A stretch of DNA of 6,648 bases from Oscillospiraceae bacterium (GCA_017848155.1 JAGAKC010000297.1:1-6648); one strand, 5' to 3'; shown: positions 1-6,208, numbered from the stretch's first letter. Program-made: numbers and translations. Notes: generated by a model from the letters alone, not told the origin.

Positions 1-1
1 C

Positions 2-517
2 AAGCCTGATGAGCCTGACGATCCCAGTGACCCTGATGATCCCAGTGATCCTGATGATCCCAGTGATCCTGACGAAACAGAGGAAGCAGATGATCCCTAT
101 GTTCCCGATCAGCCTGTAAGACCTGATCAGCCTGACGATCCTATTGATCCTGTTGATCCTGATGAGCCTTATGATCCCGAGGAAACAGAGGAAACTGACG
201 AACCCGATGTTCCCGGTGATGAGGAAACGGATGAATCGACAGAGGAATCCGATCATTCTGAAACCGACGAAACTGTTGATGGTCCTGATGCATACACAGA
301 AGAGTCTGATGACGGATACGGTGAAACATCCGAAACGTCTGACAGGACTGAAACAACAGATCGCACTGACATAGGCGATGATACTCCCACAGATACTTCT
401 GATGGAGATAACCCCTATACGAGCGGTGCTACCGTTGGCGGTACTGTTGTGGCTGCTGCGATATCCTTTACTGCGGCGGTGATCTCACGTGGAAAGAAGC
501 GTAAAAGCTCCAGGTGA
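2..517 (+). CDS. Acidic Asp/Pro-rich surface protein, C-terminal part (5' end outside window)
   Basis: The open frame enters from the left edge and ends at TGA 515-517, giving 171 visible residues. The first ~60 are Asp/Pro-rich, with DDPSDP-type repeats. The next ~75 are dominated by Glu, Asp, Thr and Ser, a typical low-complexity spacer between a surface domain and the wall or membrane. The end has three parts: NPYTSG (bases 410-427), a hydrophobic stretch of about 20 Ala/Val/Gly/Ile-rich residues (428-487), and the basic tail RGKKRKSSR. This is the layout of an LPxTG/NPxTG sortase signal, but an extra Ser separates Thr from Gly, so the motif is not canonical. The hydrophobic segment could instead serve as a plain membrane anchor. 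The functional domain is outside the window, so the protein's role is unknown. A terminator follows 41 bases after the stop. Confidence 0.8.
   Translation, partial: KPDEPDDPSDPDDPSDPDDPSDPDETEEADDPYVPDQPVRPDQPDDPIDPVDPDEPYDPEETEETDEPDVPGDEETDESTEESDHSETDETVDGPDAYTEESDDGYGETSETSDRTETTDRTDIGDDTPTDTSDGDNPYTSGATVGGTVVAAAISFTAAVISRGKKRKSSR
17..70 (+). repeat. Three tandem 18-bp repeats coding DDPSDP
   Basis: Three head-to-tail 18-base units occupy 17-34, 35-52 and 53-70, each encoding Asp-Asp-Pro-Ser-Asp-Pro. The second and third copies are identical; the first differs by synonymous GAC/GAT changes. Imperfect DPDEP/DQPDDP versions continue to about base 170. They form the stalk of the surface protein and may extend beyond the left edge. 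Confidence 0.85.
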
Positions 518-558
518 GTAAGGGAGCATCGTCAGATGATGTTGTAGATCATTAATAG

Positions 559-593
559 AAAAAGCCGTTTCTGTAAAAGGAAACGGCTTTTTT
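559..593 (+). terminator. Intrinsic terminator after the surface-protein gene
   Basis: The arms AAAGCCGTTT (561-570) and AAACGGCTTT (581-590) are perfectly complementary around a 10-base loop. Two further A-T pairs extend the stem, and the descending arm runs into a T tract ending at 593. It should stop transcription from the upstream gene before the ECF promoter. The A-rich left flank could also let it work from the opposite direction, though no minus-strand gene reads into it. Confidence 0.85.
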
Positions 594-611
594 AAAAATT
601 CAGAAATAATG

Positions 612-641
612 TGTAACATTTTTGCTTTCTGATTCGTCTTA
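612..641 (+). promoter_or_regulatory. ECF-type promoter of the sigma/anti-sigma operon
   Basis: TGTAAC (612-617) and CGTC (635-638, continuing TTA) are separated by 17 bases. This agrees with the AAC-type -35 and CGTC/CGAC-type -10 elements used by Firmicutes ECF sigma factors of the SigW/SigX/SigM class. No good sigma-A hexamer pair was seen in the same gap. Because the next gene encodes an ECF sigma factor, the natural reading is positive autoregulation. The start of transcription should fall near 647-650, giving a leader of about 25 bases. The motif match is visible; the autoregulation is inferred. Confidence 0.7.
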
Positions 642-674
642 TCTGCAAAAGCGCTTTTTGAGAGGTGACATGAC

Positions 675-1142
675 ATGGAGCAGCATCAGCTTGAGCAATA
701 CATAAAAGAGCACCGAGCCACGGTGTTTCGTCTTGCATACAGTTACGTGAAGAATCGTGAGGACGCTGATGATATCACGCAGGATGCATTCATGAGGTTA
801 TATGTTGCCGACCCGTCCTTTGAGGGGGCTTCAAACGTAAAGGCATGGCTGATACGTGTTACGATAAACCTTGCAAAGGACATGCTGAGATCAGGCTGGT
901 ACAGGAGCAGGGCAGAGCTGCCTGACAACATTCCGTGTGAATCGGAAGAGGAGGAGCGGCTTCTTGACAGTGTTAAGAAGCTGAACGCAGAAAACGCAGC
1001 TGTGATCTATCTGTTTTACTATGAGGGTTATTCGGTAAAAGAGATAGCGAAGCTTCGGCGGACGACCTCTGCTGCGGTCAGGACCAGGCTTTGTCGTGCC
1101 CGTGAACAGCTAAGGAAAATGCTCACAAAGGAGGACTTATGA
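675..1142 (+). CDS. RNA polymerase sigma factor, ECF subfamily
   Basis: This 155-residue protein has the usual ECF size and two-domain layout. Sigma region 2 spans about residues 13-76: DADDITQDAFMRLY (30-43) is the core-binding and -10 recognition helix, and WLIRVTINLAKDMLR (58-72) is the second conserved helix. An acidic linker (about 80-96, with EEEE) leads to region 4 at about 97-150. Its helix-turn-helix (SVKEIAKLRRTTSAAVRTRLCRARE, given in part: 120-144) reads the -35 element. The ATG at 675 is chosen because AGAGGTG (661-667) sits 7 bases upstream; the ATG at 670 is in another frame. The stop overlaps the next start in ATGA (1139-1142), the usual arrangement for a sigma factor translationally coupled to its anti-sigma factor. 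The gene is probably transcribed from the ECF promoter at 612-641. The exact ECF group and regulon cannot be told from the sequence. Confidence 0.93.
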   Translation: MEQHQLEQYIKEHRATVFRLAYSYVKNREDADDITQDAFMRLYVADPSFEGASNVKAWLIRVTINLAKDMLRSGWYRSRAELPDNIPCESEEEERLLDSVKKLNAENAAVIYLFYYEGYSVKEIAKLRRTTSAAVRTRLCRAREQLRKMLTKEDL

Positions 1143-2236
1143 GAAACGAGTATAACAGGCTTTTTGACAAGATAACCTCCGGATTGAGTGATGAGGAGTT
1201 GCTCAACGGGGCGCTCAGAAAGGCGGAAAATATGAAAGCCAGGACAGGGAAAAAGCTTAAAAGACCCTTGATAGTGGCGGCAGCTGTTATAACAGTACTT
1301 GCGGTCGGAGTAACAGGCGCTGCGGCGACAGGCCTTATTCGATTTGATGAGATCTTCGGAAGAACTATCACAGCTGAAACGGAGCAGCTTGGAAATGATC
1401 TGATAGGAGATGCAAAGGACGCTGTCATAAGCTGTTCGGATGATGATTACATCGTTACCCTGAAAGGAGTAACAGGAACTGCTAACAGTATCCTTGCAAG
1501 CCTTAATGTGTCCAGAAAGGACGGTACTCCGCTTTTTGATGCAGAAAGCGAGGAGGAAGAAGTACAGTATAGCTTAGGGGAAGCAAAGTGGCAGCTTGGA
1601 AATGATAAAAAATTCTATGGTTCAGGTTACTACATCGAGGGCTGTGAAAACGGAAGCATTGATATTTACGCAGAATATAAGATGATGTTTGAGGAGTTCT
1701 ATTCAGACGATGGTATATCAGGAGAATATATGCAGCTTCTGCTGAATGAATTGACGCTGACAGATGATAAGCTCGATATTGCTGTTGAGTTCACATATGT
1801 TCCGTCAGATACATCTTTGAGATCACTCACATGCAAAGAATTTCCGGAAGGATGCGTTATCCTTTTCAATGTGAGCGGTGAAACTGACGGTCTGCCATCA
1901 GGCAGGAACATATCCTTTGATACACAGCTTACAGCGCTCGACATCCGTGCAGAGTCGGGAATGCTGTCAGGCAGACTGGCTCTTGGGGACTATGACTGGA
2001 ACAAGATCGTTCTTAACTCTTTCAGATGTGATAATGATATTGAGCTGATCAGAAAGGATGGCAGCAGCATCCCTGTATCGTTGGAGGCTTACCATCTGAT
2101 GCGTGCTGTAGAAGGCTATCTTGATTTTACTATGGAGCTTGAATACAGGCAGCTTGATGAAATGATAGGGAAGGCGATAGACCTTACGGAGGTTGCAGCT
2201 ATTTCAATCAACGGAACGATATATACCCTTGAATAA
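1139..2236 (+). CDS. Probable membrane anti-sigma factor (DUF4179-like)
   Basis: The product has 365 residues and one membrane segment. Residues 1-42 are a short cytoplasmic part ending in a basic cluster (KARTGKKLKR), 43-63 a hydrophobic helix (PLIVAAAVITVLAVGVTGAAA), and 64-365 a large extracellular part rich in Asp, Glu and beta-type sequence. The order of short cytoplasmic tail, one helix and an extracellular domain beginning LIRFDEIFGR resembles DUF4179 proteins encoded beside Firmicutes ECF sigma factors. The N-terminus lacks the HxxxCxxC zinc anti-sigma signature, so binding to the sigma factor would need another mode. AAAGGAGG (1127-1134) lies inside the end of the sigma gene, 4 bases before ATG 1139; stop and start share ATGA, so the two are coupled. 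The role as anti-sigma factor comes from context and family resemblance, and the signal it senses is unknown. An alternative is an ECF-controlled envelope protein without anti-sigma activity. Confidence 0.78.
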   Translation: MRNEYNRLFDKITSGLSDEELLNGALRKAENMKARTGKKLKRPLIVAAAVITVLAVGVTGAAATGLIRFDEIFGRTITAETEQLGNDLIGDAKDAVISCSDDDYIVTLKGVTGTANSILASLNVSRKDGTPLFDAESEEEEVQYSLGEAKWQLGNDKKFYGSGYYIEGCENGSIDIYAEYKMMFEEFYSDDGISGEYMQLLLNELTLTDDKLDIAVEFTYVPSDTSLRSLTCKEFPEGCVILFNVSGETDGLPSGRNISFDTQLTALDIRAESGMLSGRLALGDYDWNKIVLNSFRCDNDIELIRKDGSSIPVSLEAYHLMRAVEGYLDFTMELEYRQLDEMIGKAIDLTEVAAISINGTIYTLE

Positions 2237-2241
2237 CAGAA

Positions 2242-2273
2242 GCGGCACCATCTTTCGATGGTGCCGCAGTTTT
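2242..2273 (+). terminator. Intrinsic terminator between convergent genes
   Basis: GCGGCACCATC (2242-2252) pairs perfectly over 11 bases with GATGGTGCCGC (2257-2267) around a TTTC loop, followed by AGTTTTAT. It begins 5 bases after the anti-sigma stop and ends about 20 bases before the stop of the convergent minus-strand gene. It may therefore serve both sides, although the U tract is short on the plus strand and weaker still on the minus strand. Confidence 0.8.
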
Positions 2274-2288
2274 ATACCGGCAGAGTGA

Positions 2289-4115
2289 TCATACCTTGCA
2301 CTTTACAACACTTGTGTAGTTGCTGTATACCTTCTTGCCGTTTACTGTGATGTAGGAACGGACCTTGAAGTAGTATGTCTTGCCCTTTGTAAGGCCTGTC
2401 TTGTTAGTTGTGGTAGTAGAGCTGCTTGTAATGGTCTTGATCTTTGTGAATTTACCGTTAGCAGATGTTGCCATGTACACCTCATAGCCCTCAGCGCCGA
2501 TAGCCTTGCCCCATGTGATCTTAGCGACCTTGGACTTGGACTTCTTTGCAGAAATGGTAGAAGGTGCGGGAGCGGAAACAGTAAGCTTTACAGTATTGCT
2601 GTTTTCAGACTTGATCTCAGACTTACCGTCCTTAACATAAGCCTTTACTCTGTAGTAGTATGTCTTACCCTTTGTGAGTCCCTTGTCTGTGAAGGAGTTG
2701 GAAAGTGTTGTGCCGACTTCCTTGTAGCCACTGGACTTCTTTGTGGAGCGGTAAACGATGTAGCCGGCTACAGTAGAATCGCTCTCATCCCATGTGATCT
2801 GTGCGGAGCTTGTGGTTGCGCTAACGGCAGTAACACCTGTTACCTTCTTGGGCTTAACAGTGATCTTGATGCTGCCCTCTGCGCCGGAAATAGTTCTTGC
2901 TGTGATGGTAGTTGTACCACCTGTCTTGGCAGTGATATTACCGTCAGCATCGATAGAAGCAACATTTGTGTTGGAGCTGATGAAGTAATATGTCTTACCA
3001 ATTACAGATGTGTTGGGAGTTACAGAAACAGCAACAGAGGACTTTGTACCTGCTGCAATGGTCTGCTTACCTGTAACATTTACCTTAGTAGGAGTAGAGA
3101 ATACCTGCTGGTGAAGACCGTCATAAGCTCTCCAGCTGCTCTGGTTTGTTGTGCTGTAGTAAACAGTTGTATCAACATTGATCTTCATTGCGTCGGTCAG
3201 TCTTACATACTTTCCGCCGAATACTACCTTGTCAAGGTTATCGCAGTTGATGAATGCATTGTCACCAAGCTTCTTAAGACCTGTACCGATGAGTACAGTG
3301 TTGAGAGATGTGCAGTGAGAGAAAGCTTCTGTCTTGATCTCTGTAATGGTGTTAGGGATAAGAACTCTCTGGAGAGAGCTGCATCCGTAGAAAGCAAGCT
3401 CTTCGATAGTCTTTATGGATGTAGGAAGAGTGATCGTACCGGAAAGAGCTCTACAACCCATGAAAGCGTTCTTACCGATAATTTTTACGGAGTTGGGCAT
3501 GTTGATCTTTGCGAGGCTTATGCAATTAAGGAAAGCGCCGTCCTTGATCTCTGTGCAGTTTGCGGGAAGAGTAACGTTACCGAGCTTAACGCAGTCAGCA
3601 AAAATATTCTTGGGAACGACAGTTATAGCACAGTTGATGCTTGCGCTGTAAAGGTTTATACAGTCTTTGAAAGCATTATCGCCGATGCTGTATACCATAG
3701 AAGGAAGCACGATGCCTGTAAGATTGGAGCATCCGGAGAAAGCATCAGCACCGATCACTCTGAGAGTATCGGGCAGTGTAACAGTCTGGAGAGATGTGCA
3801 GTTCTCAAAGAGAGAGCTTCCGATCTCTGTGATACCGTTAGAAAAACGAACAGATGTTACATTAGCCTTTGCGCTGTTGATAAAAAGAGCCTGAACCTTA
3901 TCAACAGGGTATCCGCCAACCTTTGCAGGGATGGTGATAGAGCGCTCACCGCCGATGTAGGAAGTGATGGTCGCCTTGCCGTTGGAAACTGTGTAGTTCC
4001 AATGACCGTCTGAATCCGCGAATGCTGTGGTGACGCAGAAGAATGCGCCTAAGGACAGCACCATGACCAATGCCATAAGCATTGATACGACACGTTTGGA
4101 TCTTGTCAGTGTCAT
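2289..4115 (-). CDS. Secreted BspA-type leucine-rich-repeat protein with Big_2 and two FnIII domains
   Basis: The protein has 608 residues. Residues 1-33 form a signal peptide: basic RSKR, a hydrophobic core and an AFA cleavage site. Residues 95-302 hold nine repeats of 23 residues (one of 24) with the LRR_5/BspA pattern I-x-x-I-x-x-x-A-F-x-x-C-x-x-L-x-x-V-x-L-P. About 341-420 is a bacterial Ig-like Big_2 domain (ISSNTNVASIDADGNITAK is its diagnostic strand pair). Two fibronectin type III domains follow at about 424-514 and 517-608, each with GLTKGKTYY before the final strands. Such proteins act outside the cell, generally in adhesion or binding; the ligand cannot be told. No LPxTG signal, dockerin, SLH or choline-binding repeat follows the second FnIII domain, so the protein is released or held non-covalently. 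AGGAGG (4123-4128 on the minus strand) lies 7 bases before the ATG. The gene stands alone, convergent with the sigma operon and divergent from metA. Confidence 0.92.
   Translation of the reverse strand: MTLTRSKRVVSMLMALVMVLSLGAFFCVTTAFADSDGHWNYTVSNGKATITSYIGGERSITIPAKVGGYPVDKVQALFINSAKANVTSVRFSNGITEIGSSLFENCTSLQTVTLPDTLRVIGADAFSGCSNLTGIVLPSMVYSIGDNAFKDCINLYSASINCAITVVPKNIFADCVKLGNVTLPANCTEIKDGAFLNCISLAKINMPNSVKIIGKNAFMGCRALSGTITLPTSIKTIEELAFYGCSSLQRVLIPNTITEIKTEAFSHCTSLNTVLIGTGLKKLGDNAFINCDNLDKVVFGGKYVRLTDAMKINVDTTVYYSTTNQSSWRAYDGLHQQVFSTPTKVNVTGKQTIAAGTKSSVAVSVTPNTSVIGKTYYFISSNTNVASIDADGNITAKTGGTTTITARTISGAEGSIKITVKPKKVTGVTAVSATTSSAQITWDESDSTVAGYIVYRSTKKSSGYKEVGTTLSNSFTDKGLTKGKTYYYRVKAYVKDGKSEIKSENSNTVKLTVSAPAPSTISAKKSKSKVAKITWGKAIGAEGYEVYMATSANGKFTKIKTITSSSTTTTNKTGLTKGKTYYFKVRSYITVNGKKVYSNYTSVVKCKV
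3210..3833 (-). repeat. Nine 69-bp coding repeats (LRR_5 units)
   Basis: Residues 95-302 of the surface protein are nine consecutive 23-residue units; the sixth has one extra residue. All nine keep Phe at position 9, Cys at 12 and Leu at 15 (for example LFENCTSL, AFSGCSNL, AFINCDNL). The conservation is at protein level. The DNA copies have diverged, which argues against recent expansion. Confidence 0.88.
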
Positions 4116-4211
4116 AAAAAATCCTCCTGATAAAAAATATTGTGATGAGCGACAGATCGTGCACTGTAAATAACCTTACAAATACATATCTCTGCCATAA
4201 AACACATTAAT

Positions 4212-4240
4212 ATTGTATCATATATTGAAATTTATTTCAA
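4212..4240 (-). promoter_or_regulatory. Sigma-A promoter of the LRR surface-protein gene
   Basis: Read on the minus strand, TTGAAA (-35, plus-strand 4235-4240) and TACAAT (-10, plus-strand 4212-4217) are 17 bases apart. Transcription would begin near 4205, giving a leader of about 90 bases before ATG 4115. No recognised riboswitch fold was seen in that leader. Confidence 0.72.
4225..4240. repeat. Small palindrome over the -35 of the LRR promoter
   Basis: TTGAAA (4225-4230) and TTTCAA (4235-4240) are inverted copies separated by TTTA. The right arm is the -35 hexamer of the minus-strand promoter, so a repressor site is conceivable. In such AT-rich DNA a 6-base arm can easily arise by chance. 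Confidence 0.35.
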
Positions 4241-4295
4241 GATATCTGATATAAAAATTTCCAAGCGATAACAGTGCAAAATGACGGAGCATTAC

Positions 4296-4324
4296 TTGAC
4301 AAAAGCTGAAAAGTATTATATAAT
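4296..4324 (+). promoter_or_regulatory. Perfect-consensus sigma-A promoter of metA
   Basis: TTGACA (4296-4301), 17 bases, then TATAAT (4319-4324): both hexamers and the spacer are exact consensus. Transcription should start near 4331, leaving a leader of only about 33 bases. AAGGGGAA (4351-4358) is the ribosome site, about 6 bases before ATG 4364. The leader is too short for a SAM riboswitch or T-box. Confidence 0.88.
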
Positions 4325-4363
4325 CAATAAGAATTACATACAGATAAAGAAAGGGGAATTGAA

Positions 4364-5281
4364 ATGCCCGTAAAAATTGCAGACGGACTTCCTGCACAGA
4401 CGATACTTGAGGATGAGCATATATTTATCATGACGGAGCTCAGAGCGCTCCATCAGGATATTCGTCCTCTTAAAATAGGTATACTTAATCTGATGCCCAC
4501 TAAGATAGCTACAGAAACGCAGATATTAAGATGCCTGTCAAATACACCTCTGCAGATAGAGATAACGCTTGTGCAGACCTCTACCTATACCAGCAAGAAC
4601 ACATCAAGTGAGCATCTGCTTACATTCTACAAGACCTTTGATGATATCAGGGACACAAATTTTGATGGTTTTATTATTACAGGTGCACCTGTAGAGCAGA
4701 TGAAGTTTGAGGATGTGGAGTATTGGGACGAGCTTTGTCAGATAATGGAATGGACAAAGACTCATTCACATTCCACTTTCCACATATGCTGGGGTGCGCA
4801 GGCTGCGCTGTATTACCATTACGGTGTGCCGAAATATGCATTGGACAGCAAGATGTTCGGTGTATTCAAGCATACGATGCTCACTCCGAAGTCCCGTCTT
4901 TTCAGAGGCTTTGATACAGAGTTCTATGTTCCTCATTCCCGCCATACAGAGGTCAGGACAGAGGATATCGAAAAGATACCGCAGCTGAAGATAATGGCTA
5001 TGTCCGAGGAAGCAGGTGTCTACGCTGTATGCAGCGAGGACAGCAAGCAGTTCTTCATTACAGGTCATTCAGAGTATGATGCAGAAACTCTTGCGTCTGA
5101 ATATTTCCGTGATGTAGACAGAGGTCTTTCGCCGAATCTGCCGATAAATTATTTTCCTGATGATGATCCGTCAAAGGCTCCTGTGATGAAATGGCGTTCT
5201 CACGCGACCTTGCTTTACACCAATTGGCTGAATTATTTTGTTTATCAGACAACACCGTTTGATATATCAACAAAAATTTGA
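4364..5281 (+). CDS. metA: Homoserine O-acetyltransferase, MetA family (Glu111 type)
   Basis: This cytoplasmic enzyme activates homoserine by O-acylation, the first committed step of methionine synthesis. The 305 residues match the family's full length, and similarity runs end to end: [11 protein letters not shown] at the start, [11 protein letters not shown] at 41-51, [10 protein letters not shown] at 139-148, GHSEYD at 234-239, and [19 protein letters not shown] near the end. The catalytic Cys142, His235 and Glu237 are present, as is active-site Lys47. Residue 111, in TGAPVEQ, is Glu. In this family Glu111 was shown to select acetyl-CoA (Bacillus cereus MetA) and Gly111 succinyl-CoA (Escherichia coli MetA). 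The predicted product is therefore O-acetylhomoserine, despite the common annotation as succinyltransferase. The gene has its own promoter at 4296-4324. No terminator was seen before the next gene 81 bases on, so some readthrough is possible. No other methionine gene is in the window. Confidence 0.95.
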   Translation: MPVKIADGLPAQTILEDEHIFIMTELRALHQDIRPLKIGILNLMPTKIATETQILRCLSNTPLQIEITLVQTSTYTSKNTSSEHLLTFYKTFDDIRDTNFDGFIITGAPVEQMKFEDVEYWDELCQIMEWTKTHSHSTFHICWGAQAALYYHYGVPKYALDSKMFGVFKHTMLTPKSRLFRGFDTEFYVPHSRHTEVRTEDIEKIPQLKIMAMSEEAGVYAVCSEDSKQFFITGHSEYDAETLASEYFRDVDRGLSPNLPINYFPDDDPSKAPVMKWRSHATLLYTNWLNYFVYQTTPFDISTKI

Positions 5282-5289
5282 AAAAACTG

Positions 5290-5318
5290 TTGAAATTTCG
5301 TTAAATGTATGTTATAAT
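5290..5318 (+). promoter_or_regulatory. Sigma-A promoter of the zinc-ribbon membrane protein gene
   Basis: TTGAAA (5290-5295) and TATAAT (5313-5318) are separated by 17 bases. Transcription should start near 5325. This excludes an in-frame TTG at 5318, which lies in the -10 box, as a start codon and supports the ATG at 5363. Confidence 0.82.
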
Positions 5319-5362
5319 TGATTTATCCTAGAAAATTTTATATTGTAAAAGGAGAATGTATT

Positions 5363-6208
5363 ATGTTTGGTTATTCAATGGGTCCTTCCAGGGTCGAGAA
5401 TTATGACCTTTGGGTCCAGATCTATGGTCTTATTATTGCTTTCATTGTTCTTGGTGTAGTTGCACTGGCATTTGTGCTTAATGCATCTGTTTTCAACAAA
5501 AGCAAGGAAAACCAGCTTTCCGGCGGTATGAAGAGCATGTTCAATCTTTTCAGCCTTAAGGGTCATGTGTTTGAATCTCTTCTGAAGGTCACCACACTCT
5601 CTATCATTACATACAATGTGCTTATGATCCCTGTTGGATTTAATGCAGGCTTTATGGCTGGCTTTATCTCTATGGTATCCACTCTTATCCTGGGTGTTCT
5701 CGGCGTTTATGTTGCCGGTATGGCACTTATGATGCTGTACAGAGTTTTCGTTACAGTATCTGAGATCAACGCAAGAGATAAGGGTGTTGCATTCGATCCC
5801 GAGAATCCCTATGGACTCGTAAAGCCTGTTGCACCTGTTCAGCAGCCTTATTACGGCGCACCTGTTCAGCAGCCTTATTACGGCGCACCTGTTCAGCAGC
5901 CTTACTATGGCGCTCCTGAGCAGAACATGTATCAGGCAGCTCCTGCACCTGCTCCTGTAGCTCAGCCTGCACCTGCTCCTGTAGCTCAGCCTGCACCTGC
6001 ACCTGTGGCTCAGCCTGCACCTGTGGCTCAGCCTGCACCTGTGGCTCAGCCTGCACCTGCACCTGTGGCTCAGCCTGTTCCTGCTCCCGTACCTCAGCCT
6101 GCTCCTGTAGCTCAGCCTGCTACTGCTGATGAAAAGGCATGTACGACTTGCGGCAAGTCCATCAAGGCAGCTGCAAAGTTCTGCCCTTACTGCGGTAACA
6201 CACAGTAA
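5363..6208 (+). CDS. Multi-pass membrane protein with Pro/Ala/Gln repeat tail and C-terminal zinc ribbon
   Basis: From ATG 5363 the product has 281 residues; AAAAGGAG (5347-5354) lies 8 bases upstream. Hydrophobic segments lie at about 20-42, 77-93 and 98-126, suggesting three membrane helices, with a charged stretch (KSKENQ, 46-51) between the first two. The segment around 56-140 is faintly like DUF4282 proteins, but this is not a firm assignment. From 157 the chain is low complexity: three copies of the nine-residue unit VQQPYYGAP (159-185), then APAPVAQP/APVAQP repeats (192-254). It ends in a CxxC-X10-CxxC zinc ribbon (Cys260, 263, 274, 277), like the zinc-ribbon ends found on many Clostridia membrane proteins. 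No signal peptide or enzyme motif is visible. The tail is probably a flexible arm presenting the ribbon in the cytoplasm, where a reduced zinc site would be stable. Function unknown. The gene is monocistronic, with its own promoter and terminator. Confidence 0.85.
   Translation: MFGYSMGPSRVENYDLWVQIYGLIIAFIVLGVVALAFVLNASVFNKSKENQLSGGMKSMFNLFSLKGHVFESLLKVTTLSIITYNVLMIPVGFNAGFMAGFISMVSTLILGVLGVYVAGMALMMLYRVFVTVSEINARDKGVAFDPENPYGLVKPVAPVQQPYYGAPVQQPYYGAPVQQPYYGAPEQNMYQAAPAPAPVAQPAPAPVAQPAPAPVAQPAPVAQPAPVAQPAPAPVAQPVPAPVPQPAPVAQPATADEKACTTCGKSIKAAAKFCPYCGNTQ
5831..5911 (+). repeat. Three tandem 27-bp repeats (APVQQPYYG units)
   Basis: Three contiguous 27-base units lie at 5831-5857, 5858-5884 and 5885-5911. 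The first two are identical in DNA; the third differs only at two synonymous third positions (TAC TAT for TAT TAC). Near-identity at DNA level points to recent duplication. Confidence 0.92.
5936..6124 (+). repeat. Pro/Ala/Val/Gln-coding 18/24-bp repeat tract
   Basis: This 63-codon tract is built from units ending in GCTCAGCCT. A 24-base form encodes APAPVAQP and an 18-base form encodes APVAQP, with slightly changed copies (VPAPVPQP) near the 3' end. Copies share long identical runs, so slippage or recombination could change copy number in frame. Confidence 0.9.

Noticed and set aside
141..374. Open frames on both strands within the acidic surface-protein tail
   Set aside because: They overlap the clear in-frame coding sequence that ends in a membrane segment and basic tail, have no ribosome sites, and reflect the GAT/CCT-rich repeats.
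1123..1428. A 101-codon minus-strand frame opposite the start of the anti-sigma gene
   Set aside because: It is a shadow of the membrane-helix coding region, with no promoter or ribosome site of its own.
3111..4013. A 300-codon open frame on the plus strand opposite the LRR gene
   Set aside because: It begins at GTG without a ribosome site, runs antisense to the repeat-rich coding region and yields a Cys-rich product with no family features. The minus-strand gene has signal peptide, domains, promoter and ribosome site.
4161..4277. GCACTGT (4161-4167) and ACAGTGC (4271-4277) as a distant inverted repeat in the divergent intergenic region
   Set aside because: Seven-base arms more than 100 bases apart are expected by chance, and each lies outside the promoter hexamers.
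4766..5068. A 100-codon minus-strand frame inside metA
   Set aside because: It is antisense to the catalytic region of a highly conserved enzyme and shows no independent signals.
5318..5362. TTG at 5318 as an upstream start for the zinc-ribbon protein
   Set aside because: The codon overlaps the last base of the TATAAT box, so it would not be in the transcript. ATG 5363 has a good ribosome site at the right distance.
5766..6062. A 98-codon minus-strand frame rich in Gln, Val and Ala
   Set aside because: It is the antisense reading of the Pro/Ala/Gln repeat tract; the repeats keep the frame open by composition alone.
5831..6124. The regularly spaced repeats as a CRISPR-like array
   Set aside because: The units are contiguous, translate in frame to Pro-rich repeats, have no unique spacers and lie inside a coding sequence.
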